The notes: generated by a model from the letters alone, not told the origin. A stretch of 64,000 bases of DNA from Datisca glomerata (GCA_003255025.1 QANY01005488.1:868001-932000), one strand, 5' to 3'; positions 12,185 through 24,085 are shown, counted from the first letter of the stretch. Made by a program: numbers and translations.

Positions 12185-12745
12185 AGTCTTGTGTAATTGA
12201 TTTGTAAGCGTTCGAACCAACAATCTATTGATCCTTTGAGTAGGGACTTGATACGGCTTTGAAACAAAATATTTTGAACATAGAAACCAAAAAAGAACCA
12301 TACAATTCTTTCTGCCTATTATTTACTCTTTGTGTCTATAGGATGCTATGCATTTTGAATTTCAAAACCATCTGGAAATAAATTGCTTTCTAGTTAAATT
12401 TGATATGTTATGCAGAAGGAAGTGTAGAGCATCTTATAAAAGCTGGACTAAATTAGGTTTAGTTGCAAGTTGAACTTGCAAGTCAATATAAATCGATCTA
12501 CTATACTCTTATATTGTATTTAAGCTTTGAATTTATAGTCTAATAGTTATAGTGTTTCATAGTGTATATTCTGTGTTGATCGCCTAATAATTAAACGTTA
12601 ACAAAACTGCCATATTTTTATGACAGTCAAAAATTAAAAACTGTTATGGAATACATTTTTGTCTTTCTATGACCGGTTTAAAATAAATAGATCCTAGTAT
12701 GTAGTTTTTCCAGTCATACAACGCAAAAAATAGGCTATTTTTATC
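12185..12745 (+). repeat. Duplicated segment A, copy 1
   Basis: About 560 bp nearly identical (about ten differences by eye) to 25732-26290 in the same orientation. It contains splice-like motifs: TGTCTATAG before a short open stretch, and GTTATGCAG before a frame ending KSWTKLGLVAS and a stop. These could be the last exons of a captured gene, which I cannot identify. The block runs into CACTA-like subterminal repeats from about 12600. Confidence 0.85.
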
Positions 12746-13050
12746 TTTATGACGGAGAAACCTGTCATAAAACATTTTTATGACAGTGCGTTTTAGAGGT
12801 TTTATGATATAAAATTCAAAATTGACGTATTATCCGTCATTAAAGGTAAAAAAGTCAGCTTTTTTGTAAATATTTTGATGACGGAGAAAAGAAGTCATTA
12901 AAAGTGAGTTCTATGATTTTTTCCAAAAATTCCCGTAGATGACTGTGGACAAACCGCCAAATCTATATTTCACATAGCATAGATCTCCCACGATTAGGAA
13001 ATCCTTATCCACACGAAAAGTAATTACTAATACAAAGCGATCAACCACTA
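12600..13050 (+). mobile_element. CACTA-like (En/Spm) transposon end, fragment
   Basis: Repeated words of the form TTTTATGACAG, ATGACGG and CTGTCATAAA occur in both orientations over about 330 bp. Dense alternating subterminal repeats of this kind are typical of plant CACTA elements. The segment starts with an AAAACTGCC-type sequence as found just inside CACTA termini, but the terminal CACTA itself is not intact. A diverged inverted copy lies at about 27835-28117. It abuts gypsy LTR sequence at about 13050. Confidence 0.55.
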
Positions 13051-15030
13051 TATATATTTATTCAATTCTGAAAATTTCTCAAATTTTCAATTAACTCTTC
13101 CTCTTCCGTCTTTGTTTTTTAGGTATTTGCATCGCCGCTGCAACGCCATTGTTCCTCAACCTTAATCTATCTATTTCAATTTTTATATAATATCCAATTA
13201 TGTATTTTTCTCAATTTTTCAGTGATAGGCACTTTGTCCATCTCTGTTTTTGACATCGTCATTGCACTGTCGTTGTGTATCGATTCGGTAAGCCCTTTGA
13301 TTTTTCTCCTTCTCCCTTTCACATTTTCTCTTATTTTTCTCTCCGATTCTTGACTTCCATGATCTGTATCTTTGGTTCTCTTATATGGCAGCCCTCTGAT
13401 TGTTTTCGTCGGATCGTAGTTGTTTGCTCCGTCGTTATTACGTTCGGTAAGCTTAGTTCCTTGATTTCCTTGATTTTCTCTTTGTCTTTCTTTCCTTGTT
13501 CGCTCTCTGTATTGACTGCAGTTGGGTCTTACGATCCAGTTGATTTTGACCTGACCCAACCCAGATTTTAACTGACCCAAACTGATTCAGTTAAACCAAA
13601 TCGAACTGGTTCAATCAGATCATCCTGAGCCGGTCCAACCAAACCAACCTGAACCGATTCAACCTAACCAGACTGATTCATCCCAATAGAACCGAACAAA
13701 ACTGATTTCATACTAACCATACCAAGTTGAGGTGGCATGAACCGTTTTGATCAAATTTCACTCGTTTTGTTCCCACTCGTTTCCGACCTCTCTCCGCCTC
13801 ATAGTTAATTAAATAATTATAGTTATTATATGAATATGTTGTGATGGGATCCTTGAATTTTAGGTCATTAGTTGCTGAATTTAATTCGCAGTGAATCCAA
13901 ATAAGTGGATATACGTAGTAATTCGGTTCATATGTTATAAGTTAAGCATATATAACATAATTTTTTTATTATTTTTTTATGTTGCTCAATCTTATGATCT
14001 GTTTTATTTATTTTTTCATATCACGATAAAATTATTTACCATGTTATGTATGGTTATATTTTGAGATATGCACATAATAGATATGAACATAGTTATATGT
14101 TTACTCATGTATATGCGATCATGTGAATTATGAATTTGAACTCAAGTAAAGTAATAAGTAAACAAGAGCTCGACTTAGTCATGTCCCTTGGTTATCAAGT
14201 AACCAAATTGTTCATGTCATGTTATCATGTATATGGTTGGGTGTCACCATGTTCATGTTAGCGTCCTTAAGGTTCACAGAACTTTAAGTGACATCAAGTT
14301 TCAGGACACTTAATCCGTCATGTTCATGTTACAACTTCAAGTTCAAGTTTGTGAAACAATTCTGATTAGGTTGTTAATCGAGGGATATGCCTAGTCGAAT
14401 CGAGCAAGTACAAGTATTAACAAGAAAAAGTACAAGTTCAACTTATATGTTAACCATGAAATCAGTTATGTTAATTACATTTTTATGTTATTTAATAATC
14501 AAGTGCATATGTTAAATAAAAGTTGCATGAGTTATATGTTTATATTTTTATCATGTGAAGCTTATTAGTAAGTGAGTGTACTTATTGAGTATTTTTAATA
14601 CTCACCTCCCATAGATGAATATATTGCAGGTGATGGCGAGCAACAGAAGTGAGGGACTGCCATAGTCAGCGAAAGTAGGAGATTTTCACTAACTATGATT
14701 ATATGATATCAGAAACAAATTTCAGCTTAATTACAGTTGATTCAGAAATTTATGAATTTTCATGTTTTAGTCTCTGATAATATGTTGACTTTCATGTTTT
14801 ATGAATTTTCGTAATCGATTTTATTACAGATTAATGAATCATTTATTTCAATTTATTAGGTGGATATTCTCTTAAAATAATTTTATGCTTCCGTTATTTA
14901 ATGTTAAAATTAGGGTAAAATTATGATTTTTAACTTGTGAATTTTCTCTAATTAGGATTCAATTGAATTGTAGATTTTTGAATAAGTGAAATTACATGCA
15001 CATTTAACCCTAAAAAATCAGGGTGTTACA
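13051..15030 (+). mobile_element. Ty3/gypsy LTR (Tekay-like), 5' truncated, copy 1
   Basis: Homologous by eye to 31901-32866 (start part of the same LTR) and to both parts of copy 2 at 26291-28710. It ends GGGTGTTACA at 15030, followed two bases later by TGGTATCAAAGC, a primer binding site of initiator tRNA-Met type. The first ~390 bp of the LTR, as seen at 31901, are absent. About 110 bp present in copy 2 are missing around 14426. Frames inside (13176-13580) are LTR noise. Confidence 0.8.
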
Positions 15031-16265
15031 GTTTGGTATCAAAGCAAATGTTATAGCTTGTGTAGAGATTTCATAACAAAAAGTATGGCATGTCGCTCAC
15101 CTTAAAGCTTAGGTGCGTATAGGATAATTGTCTCAATTATCAAATAAGCATGTTTATGTTATGTTTATGTTATATTTATGTACGATGCATGTGATAATAT
15201 TTAGACACATAGAATAAGTTTTGAGCTTCTCTATAGTAGCACGATAATTTCCTCAAGATGCGAAAATAATGATTATGGTAATTGTCATTGAATACATTTA
15301 GCAATGATGGCTCCGTTATAATAGAAACTTAGCAATGAAAGATGGTAGTTGCATCGATGACTCTCGAAGAGTATGAGCGAGAATTTAAAGCACTATCTCG
15401 TTATACCACTCGTCATGTTGATGATGAGACTTTGAAGGCTCAATAGTTTGGAAATGATGTCCGTCGTGAGAATGAAGTCATTGTCATGCAATGTCCATGG
15501 TGGTTGTTCAAGTAGCACATAACATGTAGAAAAGAGTGTCATTATCAAGCTATCATGACGGCCTGATCAATCATCACATGAAAAGAAGAAACATCAGAAC
15601 ATTTATCCAAGATGGAATGGTGCGAATAGACAAGCTACAAGTTCTCATCCAGCATGCGCCACGTGTAGCAAAGCACCACCTTGAGTAGTGTTATTAGGAG
15701 TCATATAATTGTATTAAGTGTAGAAGGAATGGCATTACCACAAGGAGTGTCATCTGAATGAACAAGATCAGAGTAGCAACTTAGTTCACAACAACTCAAA
15801 GTGGGAAGTCTTCTTTTTGACATGCCAAGAAGATGAGGAGACATATACAAACATTTAGTGCATCTTCTCTCCTTGTTGATAAGCTGAAGTAAGTGTGAAG
15901 CAGACCTCGACAAATGTTCAAGTGACAGCCTTGTTCAATGCTGATCACAAATCAAGCATGGATGCCAGACTTACAGTCTTAAGGATGTACAATTTAGGTA
16001 TGATCTTAGGAAGTGAGTTTGTTAGCAACTAATCATGCCAACAATGATTGTCATCATTTACTTCCAACCCCATACGGAACTAGTTTTAAGTTAATCAGAT
16101 CCCAAGATTTCTGTTATTCGGCACGGCACATTCTTAACCATGGTAATTTGGGTTACCTAGCTTGTGTTTTGGATACCTCTAAAACACTAGTGGATATCGT
16201 GTCAGGTCCAATGCTTGTGAGAAACATTTTCAGAGCCTTACGTTGAACTTGGTGTCGGCTCAAGT
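15031..16265 (+). pseudogene. Ty3/gypsy gag-protease remnant, copy 1
   Basis: After the tRNA-Met type primer site, a gag fragment reads MTLEEYEREFKALSRY then LKAQ and an in-frame TAG. A zinc-knuckle coding stretch (CIKCRRNG, then HYHKEC) at about 15711-15750 is broken by a one-base loss. The last part reads NLGYLACVLDTSKTLVDI, the protease-RT linker of gypsy elements. The RT is absent. The TAG and the zinc-knuckle frameshift are shared with 28711-29960. Homology ends at about 16265, where antisense Tat gypsy begins. Confidence 0.8.
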
Positions 16266-16960
16266 GCCCAATGATTTGTTGAATCTCATAGCTTTGAAAC
16301 AAGTTCAACAATTCTTTTGCCCGATGTAAATAACTTATCATTCTCTCATCTTTAGCTACATATTCTCCCGTGACCTGTTTGAAAATTAACATGGAATCAT
16401 ATAATATTTTCACGTCAGTTACCTCATATTCTCGTAACAAAGATACTCCAGCTATTAGCACTTCATACTTGGTCTCATTATTCAATGCATTAAATCCAAA
16501 TGAGATAGAATGCTCTGACATTTCTCCGAATGGGGTTTGCACTACTACTCTAGCCCCTGCTCCCTTATTGTTGGAAGCACCATCAACATATAGTTTCCAA
16601 GATCCGTTCTCAATTTATTTAGGCTGTTCTGGATTAATTATTTCTGCAACGAAATCTGCGATGAAATCTACAAACACTTGCCCTTTGATTCAAGTTCCGG
16701 GCTCATAATTGATCTCGTACTAGCTTAGTTCAATTGCCCATTTTCCACATACCTCTAGGGAGTGTAGTAGACTTTTAACAGGTGTGTCCGCCAATACCTT
16801 AATACTGTGTCCCTGAAAATAAGGTCTCAGCTTCCTTGCAGCAGTTACGATCGTCGATACTAATTTTTCCATCTTTTTATATTTTGTTTCTGCTGCCACC
16901 AAGCTTTTACTGATGAAGTATATGAGCTTATGCTTCTTCTCTTCTTCTCTAATGAGCACA
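16266..16960 (-). pseudogene. Tat-type gypsy: RT-linked RNase H and second RNase H, fragment
   Basis: Minus-strand frames encode the RT-linked RNase H (KHKLIYFISKSLVAAETKY, ARKLRPYFQGH) and, downstream, an additional RNase H of the Tat lineage: SWKLYVDGASNNKGAGAR with the first catalytic Asp, then NNETKYEVLIAG where the usual Glu block is NNEAEYEALIAG. The second domain ends artificially at 16266, where it joins the duplicated gypsy block, so the last catalytic Asp region and the integrase are missing. Confidence 0.85.
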
Positions 16961-17790
16961 TCACTTACAACTGTTTCTAAAACTGCAATATATAATAGAG
17001 TTGCTAACCAAACATTGGTTTTGAGAGTAGTTGGGGTGTTATTAAGTACTCATTGATTCTGTTGAAGGCATCTTCACACTCTTCATCCTATTTGTCTATA
17101 GAGTTCTTCCTCAGTTTATCAAAGAATGGCTTGCATTCATCTGTTGACCTGAAAATAAGTCTATTGAGTGTTGCGAGTCTTCCAATTAGTCCTTGAATTT
17201 CTTTTTCATTCCTTGGGGACTTCATCTCCATTATAGCCTTCACCTGGTCTGGGTTAACCTCTATCCCTTGTCGAGTTATTAAGTGGCCAAGGAATTTCCC
17301 TGCAGCAATGCCGAAAGTACACTTCTCCGGATTTAGCTTCATCGAGTTCTTTCTTAGGACTGAGAAAGTCTCCTCGAGATCTTGGATATGATTTTCTCAT
17401 TTTTTTGCTTTTTACCAACATGTCGTCCACGTACACCTCCATATTTCTTCCAATCTGACTCTGGAATACTTTGTTCACCAATCTCTGGTATGTAACTCCT
17501 GCATTTTTCAACCTAAAAGGCATTGTCTTAAAACAATAGATATCATATTTAGTAACAAAAGAAGTTTTTTCTTGGTTATGTTGGAACAGTTTCACCTAGT
17601 TATATCCAGAGTAGGCATCCATAAAGCTGAAGATCTCATGTTCAAATGTGACATCTACCACTTGATCAATCCTAGGCAATGAATAGTCATCTTTTGGACA
17701 AGTTTTATTTAAGTCGATGAAATCCACAGAGATTCTCCATTTACCTTTCTTTTTTTGTACTATTACCACATGGTCAGCCACTCCGGATAG
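16961..17790 (-). pseudogene. Tat-type gypsy reverse transcriptase, disrupted
   Basis: In minus-strand order: KGKWRISVDFIDLNKTCPKD and FSFMDAYSGYN; MPFRLKNAGVTYQRLVNKVF; the catalytic box YVDDMLVKSKK; then LNPEKCTFGIAAGKFLGHL and the IEVNPDQVKAI block. All main RT motifs are present, but spread over different frames with at least two frameshifts and a stop after SGYN. It belongs to the element whose gag lies to the right (18739-20121). Confidence 0.9.
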
Positions 17791-18738
17791 TCAACTTCTC
17801 TAATGAATCTTGCGTTTAGTAGCGTATCTACTTCTTCCTTTATTGCTTTATTTTGTCCTAGCGTGAAACTCCTCTTATTCTATTTTACTGGTTTTACTGC
17901 TGGATATGTGTTCAGCTTGTGGCATATAATCTCTTCTGAAATTCCTGGCATTTCCTGTGCAGTAGTGGCAAAAACATCTTTGTTCCTTCATAAAAAGTCA
18001 ATCAGCATGTCTTTCTCTACTTGCTCGAGGTAGGCGTTGATGTTTGTCATTTCATGTGTTCCTTCTTTTAAGCATACTAACTTTGTTTGACCCGTTGTCT
18101 TTTGATTGCTATTGAGTTCCTTCCTTTAGCAGTTTAAGTTATGCTTTTTCTGTACATTTTTTCTTTGCAGACTCCAATGCAGTCACAGAATATATGCGGG
18201 CTGAAGCATGGTCTCCTTTTAAAGGGGTACTTTCACACTTGGTAGAAGGTTGACAGTACAACCTTCATCTTATGCAGCCACGTTCTTCCTAAAATGGATT
18301 TGTAAGGGGATGAAGTATCCAGAATCACAAACTCAGTCATATGATTAAAAGGTTCTCTCTTACAGGGAGAGTAATGATCCCATCCAAGTAACTGATAACT
18401 TCATTAAAACCTATCAACGGTTGCAAGGTCCCCTGCATCTTCTGATCTCCCATTCATAATTTTTTTAATGTGGTCTGGTACAATATGTTAACCATGATTC
18501 CATCATCTATCAAAACTCTTCTCAGAGAGGAAATTATCCAACCTGTATCGAAATGAAAGCGAGTCATTATGGTGTCCTTCGTGTTCAAGATCTAGATCAT
18601 CAAATATGAATAGGAGATTCCCATTGTCAGATGAATGATAGTGCTGACAATGCGAAGTGGTTGTTTCCCATTGTCATTTTTTTCCTTGCCACGATCTTCT
18701 TTCTCTGCTTCCTGTTTCTGCTCTTCTCTTTTCACAAT
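17791..18738 (-). pseudogene. Tat-type gypsy protease and PR-RT linker, degenerate
   Basis: The minus strand shows the linker KNKDVFA-type block (RNKDVFATTAQEMPGIS), then upstream the protease: LIDDGIMVNILY, where LIDGGSS is typical, and FVILDTSSPYKSILGR. Frames are broken by stops near 18415. The order gag-PR-RT-RNase H is normal for the family. Open frames on the plus strand here are shadows. Confidence 0.75.
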
Positions 18739-20121
18739 TCAGCGCACATATCCCTCTTTTATAAGTTCTTTAATATAATCTTTGAGTTGGAAGCAATCTC
18801 TGGTGTAATGTCTGTTACTTCTGTGGAAAGAACAATAATTATCATTGTCTTTATAATTGAGTTCTTTTGTAAATGGTACTAGCCTTTTTAACAATGGCTT
18901 ATCTTTAATCTGTTCAAGGATCTGATTTACTGGGAGGGTCAATGGTGTGTAGACCTTATCCATTGGATGTACTCTACTCGAGTCTTGCCTTTGGTACTGT
19001 GTCCTTTCCTGTTTTCCACTCCTTTCATCAGTTTTGTCTGTTCTGCCAGTTCTATTCTTTTCTGATCTGGAATTCCCTTCTCACTTCTATGATTCTTCCT
19101 TTTTCATTTGTTTTCTTTCAAAAAACTCTTCTTTTCTTATTCCAGTGTGATATAAGTCTAATCCGTTGGAAAGACTCTGCCATAGATGAAGGTTTTGTTT
19201 TGGACAAGTCTTAACCATTTTCTAAAAGCTAGTCTGGTCATCCGATCATCACAGCTTTTGACTTTCGCCATTTCATCTTTGAATCTGTGGGTGTACTCCC
19301 ATAAGGATTCTCCTTCCTTGACCGTGATGGTGAGAAGGTACTCCGTGTCTTCAATTATTGCTTGATATGTAGAGTATTGTTCCAGAAAGACATAAGTCAT
19401 AACATCAAAGTTAGTAATCAAATGGATAGGGAGAGAATGATACCATTTTAAGGTCATTCCATCCAGATTGGTTGAGAACATTCTGCACATCAACTCATCC
19501 TCATGCTGATATAGTGCCATTACCTGCCTAAAACAACGGAGATGATCGACTGGATCTGTCTTCCCTTCGTAACACTTGAACTTCGAAGCCACAATGGTAC
19601 AAGAGCCGGAAGAATATCTGGGCTCAACGGGGTACGAGTGAGAGATTCAAGGCGCTTTTTCCAATACTCCACAGATTCCTCATCTCCAGCATCATTTATT
19701 CCAGTAATTCTTCCACAGTTCTTTGGTGATAATTCTGGACTAGCGGATTTCCTCTGCAATATCCTTTTCTCGGTTCTGAGACTAGATTTCCCCTTCTTCT
19801 CGTTGCACGTTCATGTTGTTCTCATGATTTTCTTGTCTTGCCTATCACCTGTTCTTCTCCAAACGGATGCCCTGTTCTTCGTTATTTGCTATTTTGACCT
19901 CACCATGTGTCCGAGTCATCTCTTGTTGAAGAGCATGGATTTGTTCTTGCATAGCTCTCCACGCATCGCGCTGTGTTTCTGTGTTCCGTTCTTCCATCTC
20001 TCGCATCCTAGTCAGAATTGTCTGGAGTATCTACGTGGTGGGGTCGTTTGATCTGTTTGGTTATTACTGTTTCTAACTTCATTGTCTTCATTATAGGCTG
20101 TGTTGGATCTAGTTCTAGGCA
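18739..20121 (-). pseudogene. Tat-type gypsy gag, disrupted
   Basis: The gag begins near 20121 (MPRTRSNTAYNEDN) and is frameshifted. The central gag domain at 19592-19158 has YEGKTDPVDHLRCFRQVM, LKWYHSLP and the EGESLWEYTHRF block. The C-terminal knuckle-like block is CSFHRSNRHYTRDCFQLKDY followed by IKELIKEGYV, characteristic of Tat gag. Several stops make it non-functional. Confidence 0.88.
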
Positions 20122-20160
20122 TGTTTAGTGTTTTTGGGTGGGTTTCTCGAGCATTTTCTC

Positions 20161-20182
20161 TCGGCTCTCAATGAAAGCACCA
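20161..20182 (-). other. Leader motif at the 5' end of the minus-strand Tat gypsy
   Basis: On the minus strand TTGGTGCTTTCATTGAGAGC precedes the gag ATG by about 40 bp. I recall this motif immediately downstream of the 5' LTR in many plant Tat-type elements, so it probably marks the LTR boundary or primer region. No CA terminus precedes it here. Confidence 0.5.
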
Positions 20183-21222
20183 AAATATAAATAACTTTTT
20201 TCTTAAACTAAAAAGTATCGAGAGCAGAGAAAATAAGCATGAAAGTGAGCAATTTACAATGGCTTGTATTCAATAATCATTTAGTTCACAATTTGGTATG
20301 TATTTGTAGACTTGTAATCCAATCAATTTCCTGAGATAAATCAAGAATAAATGTAATACATTATTTTTCCATTTTTTTTTATTGAAAATGCATTTATGAG
20401 CTAACTTCATTTTCATCTCTATTAATAAAACTAAGGAACATATATTTATATATAAGTTAAATTTCACGTATGGTGCGCGTGATATGGATGTCTTGATATT
20501 TTGATTATTTCTCACATATAATTTATCATAAAAATAAAAACTTTGAAAAGTATACATTTATTTGTAACTAAAATTAGAATATCATAATTATAATTATTAT
20601 GATTTTCATAAGTCTTACTCATCAAAATTTATCCAATTAAACTAATTATTTTAGAAAATCATACAGCACTTTATGTTACGAATTTTTAATTTGATTATTT
20701 TTTAATTTTTATTTGACGGATGAACAAAAAAATATATTTTTTTAAGTTAATTAAATTTTCTAATTATTATGAAAGAAATACATAGAATATTATCATATCC
20801 ATAAATAAAATTTAAAGAATCAAAAGGTGAACAACTTTGTTAAGACTCAAGATGTGCCATTAAAAAAAAGAAAATTAAAAAAAGAAAATAGAAAATTAAC
20901 TAATATTAATTTACCATTGATAACATTTTTTTGTAAAATATAAAATTGATGATATATATGTGTATGAAAAAATTAGGTATACTATTCTCCAACTTACATG
21001 AAAAAATGAATCAAAAGAAAAGGGAACACAGACATGCATAGGCTATCTTTTGAGGAGTATGAAAAAGGGGGAAAGGTTCGTGTAATTATAGTGGAATTAC
21101 TTTTAACCATAAAATATTAAAAAAAGAAATTTATTGATCAATCAGTAGTGACTTTGTTACTTTAAAAGTTTTTAACCGTAAATTATAGCTGTAAAAAAGC
21201 TGGTTTGACTCTTGGTCACCAG
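20183..21222. other. AT-rich DNA, possible decayed LTR, then F-box gene promoter
   Basis: If the leader motif at 20161-20182 marks an LTR end, the adjacent few hundred bases may be remains of the 5' LTR of the Tat element, but no matching LTR copy exists in the window to confirm it. From about 20600 to 21220 I see only AT-rich DNA without a gene. Confidence 0.35.
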
Positions 21223-21232
21223 CTATAAAAAC
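21223..21232 (+). promoter_or_regulatory. Probable TATA box of the F-box gene
   Basis: CTATAAAAAC lies about 230 bp upstream of the ATG at 21452, preceding a CT-rich leader. The spacing would place a transcription start near 21255. No other core element was identified. Confidence 0.6.
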
Positions 21233-21354
21233 CCAAGATAACATTGTACCTCATATTTCTCCATTTCAAGAAAGTTCAAAGACCCTTCATAGACCCTCAA
21301 GAATCGAGATTCCTGCCACTCTATTCTTTGATCGATTCTGTCTGCATTTACTCG

Positions 21355-21356
<2 letters not shown>

Positions 21357-21386
<30 letters not shown>
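21357..21386 (+). repeat. (TC)15 microsatellite in the F-box gene 5' UTR
   Basis: An uninterrupted TC run between the TATA box and the ATG. CT-rich leaders are common in plant 5' UTRs; the length is likely to be polymorphic. Confidence 0.9.
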
Positions 21387-21389
<3 letters not shown>

Positions 21390-21451
21390 GTTCTGTGTTC
21401 TCAAGTGGAGTTGAATTTACCATTACGTGCCCGACCTTTCACCCACCTCAG

Positions 21452-23545
21452 ATGGCGGAGTCATCGTGGCCATCATCGAGAATCATAGTCTCACAAAGCC
21501 ATGATCCGGAACAAGTTGGCATTGATAGAATCAGTGATCTTCCGGAAGATATCCTTCAGCATATCTTGTCTTTCCTTCCTACCAAACAGACGGTTAGGAC
21601 CAGTGTTTTGTCAAGTAGATGGAGATCGGTCTGGATTTCAGTCCCTGTAATTGATCTTGGCTATGAGGAAGAAGTAGAAGGTGAAAACCCATTGCATAAT
21701 GTTTCTTTAGAAGAAGTGGAAAGTGAAGAATTCTCTACCTCACTGGAAGATCAATTTTCTTCTCCCAATGAATCCTCAAATGAGGAATCCTCCGGTAAAG
21801 ATTCTCCTAAACAAGTGGAAGATAAGAAATCCTTGGATAATTATACTCCATTTCTATCGGATGAAGCATTTGTATCCAATGCTCATGACGAGGAATTCTC
21901 AAATACAGATTCTTTAGAAGGATCGGACGAGGATGAGTCTTTAAATGGCGATTCTCAAGAAGAAGATGAAGGTGAAGAATTCTCTAAAAGCGAGTCTCTG
22001 GAAGAGGATGAAGGGGAAGAATTCTCAAGTGCCAATTCTCCGGAAGAGGAGGAAGGGGAAGAATTCTCAACTGGCAATTCTCTGGAAGAGGAGGAAGGGG
22101 AAGAATTCTCAAGTGGCAATTCTCTGGAAGAGGATGAAAGAGAGGAATTCTCACATGGAGATTCTCCAGATGAAGGTGATAATTCCTCTAGTGATTTATC
22201 TGTACAAGACCCACAATATCTTTCTTCTCTAAAATTTAGCTTTGATGTCTTTTGTTCTCTGGTTGCAAAAAGACTCGTCCCCACCTTTGAAAAATTTTGT
22301 CTGAAATTCAAAAGATTAGCAAAACAGTCACATTTAAACTTTTGGGTACAAGCCGCGATCCTGCACAATATTAAAGAGATAGACATTTGCATCGCCAGTT
22401 ATGAACCCAGACCCATGGAACGAACGCGACTCTATCATGATCTCTTTTCAAATTTGCCCACTCCCTTATTAACCTGTAAAACCTTGATAGTTCTGAAATT
22501 GAGCCGCGGACTTTACGTGGACGTTCCTGAATCTGCACAGCTTCCCAACCTCAAGACTTTGCATTTAAAAGGAGTTTTATATAACAACGATAATTCTGTT
22601 ACAAGGCTTCTCTCATCCTGCCCAGTTCTTGAAGATTTTGAAGTACAAAGATTCATAGAGGATCGAGTATTTAATTTTGGTATATCTATCCCTACTGTGT
22701 TGGAGATAAATGCACCAGTTCTTGAACGGCTCCATTTGATAGACCTTCGATCCAAGGTAATTCGCATAAAAAATCTTCCACGACTTAAGGAAGCAGTTAT
22801 TGATGTCAGACACATCGAGTATACATGGCTGGAACAAATGTTTTTTCCTATCAGAGCTGATATCATTACAGCTTTGCATAATGTTGCAACTTTGAGATTA
22901 TGCAGGGCATTTACCTATGTAATTTCTCTCTCTATCCCCTGTGGGGTTTTAATGTTTCTTATTGGTTTTTAGTTTCTAGAATTATTTCGTGTAACTGATT
23001 TTATCTTCACTTATGTGTATCACGTGCAGTGCTTCGGTGTGGTTGAATTCAATCCTCCTATATTTTCAAATTTGACTCACTTGGAACTAAAATTTGAATC
23101 TTGTATCTTTGATGTCGTTACAAGAATGATTGAAGATTCTCCTAAACTTGAAGTGATCAGCATTGTTCAGGATGAAACAAATTTCTCTTTAAGCGATTGG
23201 AAGGCGTGGGGCCCTACACACGTTCCTAAATGTCTGTTATCTCACCTTAAGGAGTTTCATTTCAATGGGTTTGGAGGCTCAGAGGAAGGCGAATTGCTTT
23301 TGAAGTACATTCTGAAGAATGCAAGAGTTTTAGAGAAAATGAAGATCAGCTCTTGTAATTTCAGATTGAAGCACAATCGTTGTTATCTTAGAGAAGTAGA
23401 GGCAAGTCGTAATAGAATAGAGGCGTTCCATCGAGGTTCTCCGACATGCGAACTAACTTTCATCTTGTTAAAGGGTAAAATATATTCATCACAGTTCTAT
23501 ATTTCTGACACCAGTACTCAAATACTGGTTTTTCATTATATATAG
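21452..23545 (+). CDS. F-box/LRR/FBD protein with acidic tandem-repeat insert
   Basis: Two exons, 21452-22918 and 23030-23545, with a phase-0 GT/AG intron; 660 aa. Residues about 25-62 are an F-box (DRISDLPEDILQHILSFLP, then SVLSSRWRSVW), which in the family binds SKP1 in SCF ubiquitin ligases. Residues about 71-252 are an acidic Ser/Glu insert with five 14-aa repeats. Leu-rich repeats follow (LLTCKTLIVLKLS, LPNLKTLHLKGV, SCPVLEDFEV), and exon 2 has the FBD region (VPKCLLSHLKEFHFNGF, LLKYILKNARVLEKMKI). ATG 21452 is the first in-frame ATG; the upstream open frame has none. Family members are usually about 400-480 aa, the excess being the acidic insert. The C-terminal ~25 residues after SPTCELTF look non-conserved and may be intron read-through; further 3' exons are possible. 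Substrate unknown. Confidence 0.88.
21959..22168 (+). repeat. Five 42-bp tandem repeats encoding acidic 14-mers
   Basis: Units start at 21959, 22001, 22043, 22085 and 22127. The consensus is EE[DE]EGEEFSxxNS[LP]. Each unit carries a GAATTC and a Ser followed two residues later by Glu, a casein-kinase-2-like context. Degenerate related units precede it (for example EGSDEDESLNGDSQ). The frame is kept throughout. Confidence 0.95.
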
Positions 23546-24085
23546 TTTTGAAGCTGCTTTGACATAACCAATACCTTTGCTCTTGGACACTATTATGATG
23601 ATATTCATTCAACATGATTTTAACGTGAGGTATAATCATCCATTTGTAGGATCTCCTTACAGGGCAGCCTCCTGATTTTCAGAAGTTAATGGACGTTTCC
23701 AAAGCACAAAGATCTATACTATGGCTTGGTAAGTTCTTGAGTTTGGGGTTAAGATGCTCTCTCTTGACTGGTGCAGCTAGATTGAGATCACTCAAATTCA
23801 TTGGAGAGAAGGCTCTTGAATATTGTCAACATTATTTGTCTAGAAATTTCTTGCAGCCTATCATGGTCTGGACATCCATAATATCTGCATATTGCATAAT
23901 ACTTCTCTTAATCAAATCCCACCAAAAAATGGGATTACCAGAATATTCTCCTAAAATCGAATTTATCAATATTAACAACTAAGTAAATCTTGACTGTCTG
24001 ATTAATTCAATGGTCTTGATTAACTTCTCTTTGGATTGGCATGTTCGCAAGCCGTGTGCTTTCGTCTGACAAACCTCCTCTTCAT
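23546..24085 (+). other. 3' flank of the F-box gene, possible 3' UTR exons
   Basis: Splice-like signals occur: TTTGTAG at about 23649, a GTAAGT donor at 23729 and GGTGCAG at 23776. The implied 48-nt intron is short for a plant. An open frame at 23689-23982 has no recognisable domain. I treat this as 3' UTR or decayed coding sequence rather than a gene. A copia LTR begins at 24086. Confidence 0.4.

Noticed and set aside
13176..13580. 134-aa basic frame (-) and 98-aa frame (+), recurring at 27256-27678 and 32516-32866
   Set aside because: They recur because they lie in copies of the same gypsy LTR; no domain, and the frames differ between copies.
21395..21451. Upstream extension of the F-box reading frame
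   Set aside because: It begins at a GTG; the first in-frame ATG is 21452, and the preceding sequence is CT-rich leader.
21955..22392. Minus-strand Ser-rich frame over the F-box repeat region
   Set aside because: It is the antisense of the acidic repeat; no motif, and the sense strand has a coherent domain order.
23689..23982. 97-aa frame downstream of the F-box gene, possible extra exon or small membrane protein
   Set aside because: No recognisable domain; the splice signals nearby imply a 48-nt intron that is short for plants. Listed only as 3' flank.
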